Assembly: GCA_032718475.1 (NCBI GenBank)
Contig: JAUCBJ010001061.1
Span: forward strand, 1-51,112
Source of the DNA: Nemertoderma westbladi
Lineage: Eukaryota; Xenacoelomorpha; Nemertodermatida; Nemertodermatidae
DNA: 51,112 nt
Direction of reading: 5' to 3'
Below, piece by piece: positions 14,216 through 24,919 of this stretch. How positions within the stretch are numbered: position 1 is the first letter of the stretch; every line of letters begins with the position of its first letter. Both the position numbers and the translations under genes were made by a program. The notes under the pieces were generated by a model. It was not told the origin of the DNA, did not search any database, and saw only the letters and a program-made list of their open reading frames with translations.

Positions 14216-17200
14216 CTACCTAGGTGAATGCAATAGTCCATCGCCCTGGGACGAAGTCTCTTGTTTCATCCGCGAGATGGGAGCGTTTTGGTACGGGTTA
14301 CTGGTACGGATGGTGAGTCTGGGCAGCTTGCGAGCGGCGCGGGGCGACGGAGAACGAAGGAGTGCGGACGACTGAGACCAGGTCTCCGGCTCGGCCGTTA
14401 CCAGGGTACCACCCTGCACCTCCTCCACATTCGAAACCATGGTAACCGCGTGCACCTGTACATCACCCCCACCCGTCGCCATGGTGCCCACGAGTACGTC
14501 CCTCCCACCCGTTGCCATGGCCCCTGTGAGTACGTCGGCGGGCGCGACGGGGGCCATCCCGTTGCCGCTCCCGTCCAGCTGCGAGTACGACGGATCCCCG
14601 AACTCGCGCGCTCTCCCACCCATCTCGGTGGCCCCCCCGTAGCAACCCAGCCCGCCAATCAGCGCCGAGTAGCCGCCATCCGCGGGGGGACCAATCAGAT
14701 GCGACACGGTGGGCGTTACCATGGGGATCTGCGGGGTTGCCAGGGCGACGCCCATCGACGAGGAGTTGGGTTTATCGGACGGGAAGGAGTGGGGCTGGGC
14801 GCGTACGGAGCGAGTCGGGATGGCTATGCGGAGTCCGGCGTTGGGGCGGCCCGGCGTGGCGTCAGGCGGGGCAGTGGTGGCGGGGTGGCTGGTGGAGGGG
14901 TGGCTGGGAACGGTCGGGTGGCTGGGAACCACACTACCCTGGATCACTGAGTGACCCAATAACTGGGTTTGGGTGTTTTGAAGCGACCCCTGGTGGCTGA
15001 GTGGTGATGTATTAATATGCGAGGTAGTGTGGCTCTGTGGTGGCGCGACTAAACGGCTAGTCGGGGAGGTTTCTTGGAGTTCCAACGGAGACATGGAGTC
15101 GTGTAGGTTGGATGGGCCGGCGTTGTACGGAGCTACCGACAGGGAGAGTGGATGGAACTGAAAGAGAAAGCAGAAGAGTATCATATTGTAATAAAATATT
15201 ATCTGAGAAAGTAATTTGTAACCCGGGGGAAGCTAATCCCATCCGGGGAACTAATATCTCGACTCGGAATTAAAATGTTAACCATCAAATAAGGGGCAGA
15301 GAGCAGGTTATAATCACATGTTATATATATTCATTCTAACCAAAACAATAAACGAGAGTCGATAGCGGGATAGTATTAGGTCCAATAATACACACAGACT
15401 AATAGTTTTAATCAGGTACTACTTGCGTAGATTTCCCCTAGAGAGAGATGAATTCTGATCGCTTCCAGAGATCCCACTCCCTTATGTTGTGCGGTGTGAT
15501 TTAGTTTGATAAATATTTTTACCAACAATATAATATCATCACATCACTCAATTTATTTCGCACTGATATTGAACATTGGTTACGTGGGAAACATATAACC
15601 AACGGCAGGACCGTGCTCTTATTAATCAATTAACTAAATTACAGCGACAGACGAGAAAATCAAAATATTTGTTACATTTTAAAAAAGTCGCATTGGGGCC
15701 AAATATTATTATATTTTACGATAAATTCACCATTAAGAACATACAGACTCATATGAGGAACAATGAAACATTACGATCAGACAGACACTTTCTGAATAAT
15801 AACAATAAATGAATCGTTGTGGGGTGGAGTGACGGTGAATTAAATATATTATGTGGAGACAGGGGGGGGGGGGTGACTCGACGCAAAACCCGCCTTGGCG
15901 AATTAATATCCCGCCTCACAATGTTAAATTCTCAATTTAGGGAAAGGAGCAGGTTACAGTGGCGCGTTATTTAAACCACCACAATAAACTAAACACAATA
16001 GAACAGGTTACAGTTTTATTTTTTGAGTGTAATCAGCTATTATTTGTATTATACATATATATTATATATATAATATATTTATATATATATTTGTACTACT
16101 ATTTTATTCGCTATGGAGAGTGGGCTATAATACTTTGGCCTCATACTAATCATTCAAAGAAAGTAGAACTATAAGGCCGAAATATGACAGCCACCTCCGC
16201 CTCCATAGCGAATAAATTCTTCACCCGTCCTGGTAGCTCAGTTGTTATAGACACAATCACCACCCGGCTGATGATTACCGGAAGTTTGAAACCTAGGTAC
16301 CGGGTTCGAGCCCCATTAGGGTCGGTTGATACGTTTTCGCTATGGAAAGCATTATCATACTGTTCTATTACATTAGATATATTTCTGAATAAAGGAAGTC
16401 CGTAAAACACAAAAATACTAAAGAAAAAATAAAAAATAAAACACCCTGTTTGGCCTGTTATTATCTCTATCTAAAGTTTTACTAAAACCGAAAGAGATGC
16501 GCTCTGGTTTCCCCAGTCAGGTATTTAGAGTTCAGCTATCCTATTATATTAGTTTAACAGATACGCGAGAGAAACAACCCCGCTATTATTTGTGTTTAAG
16601 TAACCATCGCCAATCCATGCCATGTCATTTCATTAGCCATTATTTAAAAACACAAAAACTAAATTAGTGAAATTTATTTAAGAACAAAGCATGTATGACT
16701 CTTGGGCTTAAATTTTTATAGAGTATGTAAGTCATAATGAACAATAACAAGAACTGTGTATTTATGAGGGTCTAGTTGGTCTATCATATTATTAATTACA
16801 AAGAATAGGCTTGGACCTACAACAGACCACACTCCTCAACCATACAGCATAAAAATAGCCGTAGCAGGAAACACAACCAAATAAAAGTACGTACCGGTAT
16901 TACAGGTTTAAGTTCTCTCATCACTAATTCCATGGAAGGCAGTTAGTGTCACGGCTCATCCAAAGATCTAAAGGTATGAAAGCGTCAAGCTTGGGGCCTA
17001 TTTCTATATGACTAATTTATATAACCCGTTATGCGTTACGTACAGACTTACCTCTGATGACGTCACGAACGATGTATTCTGTACAGGAGCGGCGATACGG
17101 AGCTGTTGAGAGTTAATCATATCGCTGAATTCTTTATTAATCCGGGAATATTTGTCCTGAGTTTCCGAACTCAGTAGTATATCATCTTCTATATCGTCGC

Positions 17201-18161
17201 CCGACTCACAACCTACGAGATCAACCGATATCGTTTAGTCGTTCAACCTATCTACCGGTTTATTATTCGAGTGCGAGGCGATAATCCAGTACTCCGAGCG
17301 CCATTGTAGTGGAAACGAGAAAATTTCAGAGTAGGAAAGTCCACAAACTGGAACCTATATATATAGGCCTGACCTATAGGCCTATATATTCAGTTTCAGT
17401 TTCTCCATAAACGCATTTTATTTTATACGAAACACTTCATACGAAATTTTGCCCACGAATTAGCACAAATTTATAAACAAATTTTGAAAAACCACAACCA
17501 TGGGATTTCAAAGTTAGATTAGAAAATTCGGTGTATATGTATAATGTATATACGGTCTGACGGTGTACTGTACACAGTATATGATTGAATGAGGCAAATT
17601 CAAATGAAGGAAACTTCATATCCCATCAAGTCGAAGTTACTTAAGGAAATCGACATGAAACAGGCCAAGGGCATGGAATAGACAGGGACACCATACTGTA
17701 CTGTGTCCTTGTCCTGCCTGTAATCCGATTACCATAAGCACTACTGTTCTTATGTTATAATATACTAGGTTAACAATCTATTTAATGAAACTTAAACTTA
17801 TCAATGGAGAAAAATAATAAAATAAAGGGTGGTGTGTGACAAAATAAATAGGGTTATACTTATTTCCGATCGACTTACCTTTACTTTCTCGACGAGCCAA
17901 TTGCTCGACTATATCCTTGTTAGTTCGACTCTCGTGTGGTTCGTTATACTCGGTATATTTCAACAATATTTTATCCATATCACTCGAAGCGTATTGGAAC
18001 AGTTTGTTTGTACTGTTAAACACGATTAAAGCAATCTCGCAGTCACATAGAACAGACAACTCGTACGCCTTCTTCATAAGACCAAATTTCCTTTTCGTAA
18101 AAGTAACTTGTCTGTTTCTCTCGTCGGTGATGCGACTGATTTGAATCTTCTTCCTCCCCAT
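14216..18161 (-). CDS. MEF2: Myocyte enhancer factor 2 (MEF2) MADS-box transcription factor, complete three-exon CDS
   Basis: MEF2 proteins bind CTA(A/T)4TAG sites as dimers and control muscle, neural and other differentiation genes in the nucleus. Exon 1 (18161-17879) encodes the MADS box from [20 protein letters not shown] through [20 protein letters not shown], and the MEF2 domain ([20 protein letters not shown]). Exon 2 (17212-17052) starts CESGDD and includes [14 protein letters not shown], the conserved segment after the MEF2 domain. Exon 3 (15157-14216) is a Ser/Pro/Gly-rich activation region with [13 protein letters not shown], matching the family's LRVVIP motif. Donors are GTAAGT at both junctions; the exon-3 acceptor has a strong pyrimidine tract (CTTTCTCTTTCAG). 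Exon lengths 283+161+942 give 461 residues in frame. Exon 3 is GC-rich against AT-rich introns. Intron 2 contains SINEs. Confidence 0.93.
15158..15285. other. MEF2 intron 2, 3' end
   Basis: Contains the polypyrimidine tract and acceptor for MEF2 exon 3 on the minus strand. 15238-15300 shares words with 15895-15945 (AATATCnCG...ATGTTAA), so it is part of a dispersed element. Confidence 0.4.
15238..15352 (-). repeat. Copy of dispersed 65-130-bp repeat (CGTTTATTGTTTTGGTTAGA...)
   Basis: On the minus strand: CTCGTTTATTGTTTTGGTTA, a spacer, then ATAACCTGCTCTCTGCCCC and a further 60 bp shared with 15890-15960. The same motif pair occurs at 4018, 20741, 21268 and 24143 (plus) and 15890-15990 (minus). 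Confidence 0.7.
15353..15830. other. MEF2 intron 2, no feature seen
   Basis: A 78-codon ORF at 15576-15812 on the plus strand has low complexity and no family resemblance, so it is not called. The rest is AT-rich. Confidence 0.4.
15866..15990 (-). repeat. Second intronic copy of the dispersed repeat, next to a G-run
   Basis: A G-run at 15865-15876 is followed by CGCCTTGGCGAATTAATATC, then GGGAAAGGAGCAGGTTACAG. On the minus strand the order is a damaged TTTATTGT word, CTGTAACCTGCTCCTTTCCC, then the 60-bp extension shared with 15238-15300. Confidence 0.65.
16100..16218. repeat. Short inverted repeat (TTCGCTATGGAG / CTCCATAGCGAA)
   Basis: A 14-15-bp perfect inverted repeat flanks about 80 bp. 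A third partial copy (TTCGCTATGGA) lies at 16337-16347. It could be the termini of a small MITE abutting the SINE that follows. Confidence 0.55.
16225..16345 (+). mobile_element. tRNA-derived SINE head in MEF2 intron 2
   Basis: It starts near GTCCTGGTAGCTCAGTTGTT (A-box) and carries a canonical B-box GGGTTCGAGCCCC at 16302-16314. The A-B spacing (about 70 bp) is longer than in ordinary tRNAs, and the cloverleaf does not close, so this is a SINE rather than a tRNA gene. Confidence 0.65.
16346..17051. other. MEF2 intron 2, 5' part
   Basis: AT-rich. A short open stretch before GTACGT at about 16895 was tested as an extra MEF2 exon and rejected because of stops in all frames. Nothing else is seen. 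Confidence 0.4.
17213..17876. other. MEF2 intron 1
   Basis: Contains a TATATAGGCCTGACCTATAG palindromic cluster near 17355-17390 and AT-rich DNA. No coding feature. Confidence 0.4.
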
Positions 18162-18536
18162 TTTAATTTATTAGAGCTTGAAATACCGGTATTACAATAG
18201 TAAATTTTTGTAGGAACGCTCCTAAAGTTTCACAGGCGTTGTTCTACCAATTGGCCTAGGATCGGGAATTTTGGCCGGTTGACAGGTAGAGGCTGACCGG
18301 TGCAGGGCGGTTCTAAAATGTATAAACAACCAACCTAACCGCTACCGGCACAGTGTCGGTTTGTAATACCGGCAACCGGTACTGTAATATCTATTTTATT
18401 GTTCAATTAGTTGGTATGTCAAAAATCGTGAAACCGGCCACTGAAAATGAAAAGGAAAACATAACATACGGTACACAGAGTGTGATAGAAACACAAAATC
18501 GTTGGGTATCGTTGGGTAAATATTATTTTACATTGG
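18162..18536. promoter_or_regulatory. 5' flank of MEF2
   Basis: Non-coding DNA upstream of the MEF2 start, rich in ACCGGT/CCGGTA words. Promoter function is inferred from position. Its right edge (18521-18536) is the pre-insertion flank of the element at 18537. Confidence 0.35.
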
Positions 18537-18649
18537 CAGTCGGTGAGAAGTCAAAAATTGGACTTCAAGTCCAATTTTAGACTTCAAGTCCAATTTTAGA
18601 CTTCAAGTCCAATTTTGGACTCCAAAGTCCAATATTGGACTTTAGTACA

Positions 18650-19048
18650 ACTCCAAGTGTACCCATGCTGCCATAATGATGTATATCGGTTATTTAAATC
18701 AAAACTGCATCCCGTATCAGTACATATATATTACATAATTACAATGCAACATTATTTTAATGATCAAATTAATTATTGTAAGTATTATAAGCAGGGATCG
18801 CACACGTACAGTCAGACATCAGTACTCAGTAGTTACTTTTTGGGGTAGTGGTATGGCTTTGCGGTAGCCTTACTGCCTTAGCGTTAGCGGTGTATACCGC
18901 GGTAGCGGTAGTTGAGTTATAGCTGTATAGTTCATTCATTTCATACCCATACCTGTGGTATTTTCGTATGGCAAAAATAAGACTACTGAAAACTGTAACC
19001 TATTATGTAGGCCTAATTGAGTTAATGTTTATTGACTAATTGTTTTGA
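18650..19048. other. Interior of the 18537 element, no gene seen
   Basis: AT-rich with GCGGTAGCGGTAG words near 18898-18912. No ORF of note. Confidence 0.4.
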
Positions 19049-19410
19049 TTAGGTTCACTGTGTCAAGTACAATATACACATCTCTGCATCTCCAACCAGA
19101 CACTATATAACATTGGAGTTGGAGGTGTCTCATTCAGTCATTGGTTCCCCCAAGCTTGACACTAGAACAAAGCCGCCTCCGCTTTGCAGGACATCGCTTT
19201 TAAGCCGTGAGGACCAGCCAGTGCACCTCATGGAGTGAATAAGCATGGTGGACAGCCCATGACTTTCTTGAGACGCATCTTTCTTACTGTCTTAAAGGAC
19301 ACTGGCCTTGAAAATGCGGATGATCTAGCAAATGTCATGGGTGATAAGGCTGTAAGAGTGTAAGGGAGTTGTGGAGGCGCACTTTTGTCAACAAGCCGGC
19401 ACAGCATTCT
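19049..19410 (+). pseudogene. LINE 3' fragment with scattered small insertions
   Basis: Aligns with 2655-2980 and 50415-50738 (CACTATATAACATTGGAG, CCCCCAAGCTTGACACTAGA, GGACAGCCCATGACTTTCTT, ending ACAGCATTCTTAA). Compared with these it has several 5-20-bp extra pieces (for example CATCTCTG before CATCTCCAACC, and CTTTCTTACTGT inside the CGCATCTTAAAGG word), many resembling adjacent sequence. The reading frame is destroyed. Confidence 0.8.
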
Positions 19411-20039
19411 TAACACTAATACGTACATGTGTGCTACATTTTGTAGTCCGAAATGTTTCAGCATCAAGTTTGTTAAAGAAATTTTGGAATTAATACTCCA
19501 GGCGCCATCTATCCCTAGATTAAGGCATTAAATATATGCTTAAACATTCCTATGACCATAAATGTCTATTTATACACCACTGAGAATAGAAAACCTCCAA
19601 AGGTACATGTCAACTACAAAATGTAGTCTTGAGTTCTCCATATAATCACATATGAAATTGTTGTTATAGAGTGAGGGGTTGTGTTCAATATGATGCAGAA
19701 ACAGGTTATATACAGTCAGTAAAGTAATATTGATGTTTTAGGTAAGAGCTACACATTCATGCTACACAACAACACTCAATAGCTAATTCTGAGGCACCTG
19801 CCCATCTGAAAAATTATCTTATTGGCGATTTCCCCAACCATAAATTTAATCAAAGTCAATTTTGATTGGGTCTTTACATTATTACAATTACAATAAGAAT
19901 TATTACTTGACAAAACGAAATCATACTGTATATGTCAGTCAGTAAGTCTGCAACATCATTGTGTAGGTTGTACGTTTTATTATTCTATTTCTATATGTAC
20001 GTACCCACCCGGTTTCCGTAAATGTCCAGAGTTTGGCGT
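19411..20039. other. Interior of the 18537 element, no gene seen
   Basis: AT-rich non-coding DNA between the LINE piece and the piggyBac remnant. Confidence 0.4.
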
Positions 20040-20731
20040 AGTTTAGAACATCATATAATATTTGGCGAAGATGTTCATGATGGCAGTGAAGGTTCATCTG
20101 ATGAAGCACGTGAAGGGGAAGAAAATATATTATTGAGGAAAGTGAAAATGACTGTGATTCAAACATTGATAATATTTCAGGTTTATTGAGTGATAGTGAT
20201 TTTGAACTTGAGATCGAGAGCAGCTGTAGTGGTGGTAGTGAGAGTGAGTATGATTCAGGAGAATCTATATCCACATTACCAGGCACAAATGAAAATATCA
20301 TTTTAGCACGTTCTGGTGATGAGTATGTTGAATCAGAACCCAAACCAAGAAAGAAATCACGGATAGATATTGTCAGAGTTGTACCTAGAGTTTTACAAAA
20401 CCCAATAACGGAACTTGATAGTTTTTTTATGTTTTTTACAATATAAATTATTTACATCATATTGCGTGAGACCAATAGAAAATGTCGAATCCTAGGTGAA
20501 AAACTTGGAAAAACATTCATTCAGTTTTCATTTGTTGAGCTAAAAGCGAGCCTGGCTGTACTGATAATGACAGGAGTATATATATATAAAAGCGCACATC
20601 AAAACATTCAAGAGCTCTGGCATCCGATTGATGGACCACCATTCTTTAAAGCTACTCTTGGCTTTCAACGATTCAAATTTCTAATTCGCTGTCTACGATT
20701 TGATAATATTCTTACAAGAATTGTGAATTAA
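20040..20731 (+). pseudogene. piggyBac transposase, N-terminal remnant
   Basis: An acidic Ser/Glu-rich N-terminus (SDSDFELEIESSCSGGSESE) is followed by PITELDSFFMFFTI, an in-frame stop (20444-20446), then IIYIILRETNRKCRI and VELKASLAVLIMTGVYIYKS, ELWHPIDGPPFFKATLGFQRFKFLI and CLRFDN. This is the conserved start of the DDE_Tnp_1_7 domain (ETN, ELkAFIGil.., RF..i...lrFDD). It breaks off at 20731, before all catalytic Asp residues. One stop plus truncation make it inactive. It may have come in as part of, or inserted into, the 18537 element. piggyBac normally uses TTAA targets, which are not the flanks here. Confidence 0.83.
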
Positions 20732-20740
20732 TAGTCATTT

Positions 20741-20800
20741 ATTGTTTTGGTTAGAATAATTACCAGTAGTCACTGTAACCTGCTCCTTTCCCCTAAAATA
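20741..20800 (+). repeat. Copy of dispersed repeat (TTTATTGTTTTGGTTAGAAT ... TGTAACCTGCTCCTTTCCC)
   Basis: The clearest copy of the family. It starts six bases after the piggyBac remnant breaks off, which suggests that insertion of this repeat ended the transposase sequence. Confidence 0.7.
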
Positions 20801-21267
20801 TCAGAAACTAACGATATGGATGGGCTGTGCCAGTTTTGTTAGGCGATCTCTAATATATTCTGTATGTTTAAAGTAGTCTATTTGGGAGAAATATGTGATA
20901 AATCACCCTGATCATGATATGCAGATCTGAAAACAACATTGTGTTCAGTTCAGGATGACAGTCTGCAGTCTGGCTGCCTGGTTAGACAGTTAAATAATTG
21001 CAAATTTAATTTAGTTTTAATTTAGTTTTACAGCTCAAATGAACCATATAGGCCTATTGAAATTACTTAGTAAATACAATTGACATGGGGGACATACATG
21101 ACTACAAATTGTAGCACACATGTACCATTTAGTAAAGACCACAAGTCTGTACCGATTAGTGTTAATACAGTAATAGGGTCTATATATATAATGCAGCTGT
21201 AATGCAGCATGCCGATTGTAGTAGTAGTATGTGGTGAGGTGATAGGGCTCCTTCAATTGGTAAAGTC
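20801..21267. other. Interior of the 18537 element, LINE tail at 21190-21228
   Basis: ATGCAGCTGTAATGCAGCAT at 21190 followed by GCCGATTGTAGTAGTAGTA is the 3' end of the LINE family at 1036-2980, without its ORF. The rest shows nothing. Confidence 0.5.
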
Positions 21268-21335
21268 AAAAGTGGCCGTTTATTGTTTTAGTTAGAAAAG
21301 CCTGCCTCTGTAACCTGTTCCTTTCCCTCAATTGG
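21268..21335 (+). repeat. Copy of dispersed repeat
   Basis: CGTTTATTGTTTTAGTTAGA, spacer, CTGTAACCTGTTCCTTTCCC. The downstream ATTATGTGGAGACCCC resembles 15850 (ATTATGTGGAGACAGG), so the repeat unit may be longer than 65 bp. Confidence 0.65.
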
Positions 21336-21920
21336 TTTATAATTATGACGTGTGTTACTTCTTACTTCTGTACTTATTATGTGGAGACCCCAACACGTTA
21401 ATCAGTTACTAATCCCCTTTCATTATACAGCTGTTTTAAAACACCCTTCCTGTTGTATGGAAAAATTAGAAGAGATGGTGGTAGCATCAACTTGTAGTAT
21501 TTCTTTCTGATAGGGCTCCCATAGCCTTAGACAAAATCATAGCTTGTACTGTAGTTAGCCTTAGCAGCAGCTGTTGTTGGCAAACCTGGCATTGCTACCA
21601 GTTTCCACCAAATATAATTTGTAATTAAATATTTGTTGGAGCATAATCTAATCTAGTCCTAAAGACTCTACTGCTCTAAAATCCTGGGTACATAAGGCTG
21701 TAAGGTTAGACATAACATGAATGTAAACAATACTGCAATATGCTAAAAGTAAAGTACAAAGTACCTAGAATGCTAGAATGTACCATTTAGCCTATATTCT
21801 AAGTACAGTACACTGAAAATACATACAGAGCTGCAAAGGTAACTTTCCATAACTTAATAGCTGTCTGACTGTCTCTCATCTGTCATGCTTCATGTACCTT
21901 TAAGTTTGATTCTCAATGCT
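21336..21920. other. Interior of the 18537 element, no gene seen
   Basis: Non-coding sequence without recognisable features. Confidence 0.4.
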
Positions 21921-22223
21921 CAATGTCACGTCCAAAATTAGACTTAAAGTCCAATATTGGACTTTTGTAAAAATTCAAAGCCTTATAAAAAAAGTTCCCC
22001 CTGGTGAATTTCAGGTCCCCCTGTTCAAAACTCTTATTTTTTGATATATTTTCGATTAAAAAAAAAAATCCCGCCCGATCCAATTACCCAAGGCCCTGCT
22101 GCCCTGGAACAATTGGCTGATTTGAAGTCCAATATTGGACTCACAGAAGTCCAATTTTGGACTTGAACTGGAGTCGAAGTCCAATTTTGGACTCAAGTCC
22201 AATTTTTGACTTCTCACCGACTG

Positions 22224-23207
22224 ATTGGCATCTAATTACCACAATATACCAGTATATAGAACGCAAGTGTATATTAACCACAACAGCACAAGACTACACT
22301 GCATCTAATTACCACAATATTATTTTACATTGGCATCTAACTGTCTAAGCTGTATTGGTGTTATGGGTGAATGACTGAATGAGTGGTTTCATATTCTGAT
22401 ATTACAGTATTTGGTATTATTATAACTTTTTTTGTTGGGCACAGTTTTTGCAAAGTCGGCATGATGTCCAGTTCTGCAGGTGGGATCAAAGTGAAGTGGA
22501 CCGACTTTTGTAACAGTGTTTCATCTATATCAGTCCAGCAGTCTGTCAGTGTACGATGCTGCTGCTGCTACCGGGACCGGCTGACCGATCTGTCAGCATC
22601 AGGCAGATGGCAGGATGGGTACGGCTGTAAACAGGGAGCTGTACGGCGTACCCGTACGGATACCGGTACACTGCAGCACTGTATGCTGTACTGTAAAACA
22701 ATACCAGTACCTGACTGCCTGAATAAAGCAATAAACAGATAAACAACTGTAGGCCTACTGGAATGCAGATTACAGATTCTGGCAGAATGGCTTGGCAAGT
22801 CATTTACTTTCACTATACACAATACAAATCCGACATCAGACAATACAGCACATTCATTGATTGACATCTCTGCGCCAGGCACCAGGGCCAGCCCTTTCTG
22901 CACCTAGCTGCCTGCCTTGCCCGGCGTAGGACATTTCTACGCCTGCTCCCAGCGCAAGTTCATTGAAGTTGAAATGCTGGGTAAATCTGTTGGACCTTTA
23001 CTCGTAGCTAAGCATAGTTCGACACATTCAGACATTGGGTCACATTATCACCAGTTTCAGTTTCAGAGTTTTAACATTAAATACGCAACGTGATACGCGT
23101 GAGTAGCTCACGTAGGCAGGTGCTACATGTCTGCATGTAGGTCCCACGCAAACTACGCGTAGGTGCTCCATGCGTATACGACGTTTATCATTAGTCTGTG
23201 TAGGCCT
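22224..23207. other. Intergenic, with local duplication and no gene seen
   Basis: GCATCTAATTACCACAATAT occurs at 22228 and 22301, a local duplication that includes the empty-site-like sequence at 22318. 22500-22700 is GC-richer with CTGCTGCTGCTACCGG and CCGTACGGATACCGGTAC, but ORFs here resemble nothing known. 23095-23185 has inverted ACGCGTAG/CTACGCGT words. Confidence 0.45.
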
Positions 23208-23860
23208 ACTTCCAGGGGGTGCATGTAAAGAGCGGACTGGGGACTGCGGACTACGGACTGCGGATTGTCAATTAAAAGCCCAAATATGCGCGGTCAATTT
23301 GAATTATAGCATTATAATGTAAGAATCCGCTCTTTGTTGTCTGGACAAACGGCGGACTGAAGCCAGAAAATTGTAACCTGATTGGCTCAATCATTTACAT
23401 AGGCCCAAAGGGAACTTTCCTGAATCCTCTTATTGGCTTAAATGTTTTCATTGTGACACAGAGATGGAAACCTATTATATTGAAAACCTATTATGTAGGC
23501 AGTAGGAAGAACTCTTGAACTTTCAATAAAATCTCTCAGGTTAAGGCCGGTTCACTTTTAAGCATGATTCATTCGTAACTCTACTTTAGATAAAGACTTT
23601 GGGACTACTGTAGTATGTACTTCTGCTGCCGAAGCAGAGTTATGCTTATTGCTTAAAGGTGTGAACCGCGACCTTATAAGATATTCCTTGTTTGCTTGTT
23701 ACTTAAATTAAAAGTTTTTACGTTGGGGTCGTCCAAAAAAAAAGGGGGGGGGGGGGGGGGGGGGGTGGGGGGAGGTTGGCTCGTACTGCCACTATTATGC
23801 CTCTGTTAGTTGAAACAAAATTGGAACATAATTGAAACATATTAGTCGTACATACTAGTA

Positions 23861-23995
23861 GTGAAACATTATTTTTCCAAGATTGACCGACTTATTAGCG
23901 TTCAAACATTTCCGACGATGACAACGACAGACGGGTCCACCACTTATACCCATATGCTAAGGCTCACCTGGACTTACGTTGCTCGCCCCACAGTT
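23861..23995 (+). repeat. Copy of dispersed repeat ending TGCTCGCCCCAC
   Basis: Contains CATATGCTAAGGCTCACCTG and ends TTGCTCGCCCCAC, matching the ends at 9490, 40600 and (minus) 4430. It is nested inside the MULE-type element. Confidence 0.6.
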
Positions 23996-24142
23996 AATCG
24001 CCCATGTGAAGAATACCAGGATTTCACTTTTCGGTCGACTTTTTATTGGAATTTTATATATGAAGATTATTTATTTTTTTTAATTTATCTTTATTAAGTG
24101 TTTTATAGCGCTTATTTCTGTCTTATAACCTGTACATATACT

Positions 24143-24192
24143 AATTCGTTTATTGTTTTGGTTAGATTCAGCCCTTCTGTAACCTGTATATT
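24143..24192 (+). repeat. Copy of dispersed repeat (truncated)
   Basis: TTCGTTTATTGTTTTGGTTA, spacer, CTGTAACCTG. It lacks the CTCCTTTCCC end. Confidence 0.6.
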
Positions 24193-24919
24193 TGGTGAAA
24201 ACCTGGTATTCTTCACATGGGGGTAACTGCAAAGTGAAATATAACGGCAGAAAGTCTGGTATACTTCACATGGGCCCAGTTAATCGTATGTCAGATATGT
24301 AGGATATCACAGCCCACACTAAAAAAGCATTAAAAAAAGCACTAGCCGATCAGGTGTTCGTGTTTTTCATTTTAAGGCTGTCAAAAAAATCCGATGTCCG
24401 AATGTCCGAATATTCGCTCTTTTATATTTGCGAACAGACAACTGTGACATAAACTCTAAAGGCAGGAATTATATAAAAATATTTATTGAAATAAATAATC
24501 TGAAAATCCGTAGAATGTTGATTATATAGTAGGTGGGTATTTGTATTTGTAATTTTAATTTGTGTAATGGTCTAATATATATAATATTGATTGGTAATAT
24601 AGTAGGCCCTTAATCAACAGTCCACGTAATTACTGTATAGGATAATTATTTCCTGTATTACAGTGTTGCACAATGGTAAAAATTTAAAAGCCAAATGGAA
24701 TGATTCATTCTTTAAGTTCCCTTTCAGCTTCAGCCTATGTACATGATTGAGCCAATCAGGTTACAATTTACCGGCTTCAGTCCGCCATTTGTCCAGACAA
24801 CAAAGAGCGGATTCTTAGTTTGGAAGTCGATAATTCAAATTGACCGCGCGGATTTTGGCAATCCCCAGTCCGTAGTCCGCCAGTCCGCAGTCCGCTCTTT
24901 ACATGCACCCACTTCCAGG

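Larger units (their letters stand above)
18537..22223. mobile_element. 3.7-kb terminal-inverted-repeat element with palindrome arrays and 5-bp target duplication
   Basis: Left and right ends are perfect inverted copies over 29 bp, beginning CAGTCGGTGAGAAGTC. Both are followed by arrays of TTGGACTT/AAGTCCAA words that form palindromes; AAGTCCAATATTGGACTT occurs at 18625-18642 and 21947-21964. The direct repeat ATTGG flanks the element (18532-18536, 22224-22228). The joined flanks (TATTATTTTACATTGGCATC) are present intact at 22318-22337, like an empty site. The interior carries a LINE piece, a piggyBac remnant and two dispersed repeats but no transposase that clearly belongs to these ends. Terminal CAG resembles hAT, but a 5-bp duplication does not fit well, so the superfamily is left open. 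Confidence 0.8.
23217..24910. mobile_element. Mutator-like (MULE-type) non-autonomous element: ~200-bp TIRs, 9-bp target duplication ACTTCCAGG
   Basis: The left end from GGGTGCATGTAAAGAGCGGA to about 23425 is inverted at 24715-24910 with roughly 80-85% identity. It includes AAGAATCCGCTCTTTGTTGT and TTGTAACCTGATTGGCTCAA. The direct repeat ACTTCCAGG flanks both ends (23208-23216, 24911-24919). Long TIRs with a 9-bp target duplication are the hallmark of Mutator-like elements. There is no transposase. The interior has a long G-run (about 23743-23765), part of one dispersed repeat (23861-23995) and a copy of another (24143-24192). Confidence 0.82.

Noticed and set aside
14261-14950. Long plus-strand ORFs (up to 229 codons) over MEF2 exon 3
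   Set aside because: Antisense shadows of a GC-rich exon; composition is Arg/Gly-rich with no family match, while the minus frame has splice sites and the MEF2 LRIAIP motif.
16890-16980. Extra MEF2 exon ending at GTACGT
   Set aside because: Stops in all three frames between any AG acceptor and the putative donor; exons 2 and 3 already join in frame.
22383-22903. ORFs on both strands in a GC-richer patch
   Set aside because: Overlapping both-strand ORFs with no family resemblance; probably non-coding.
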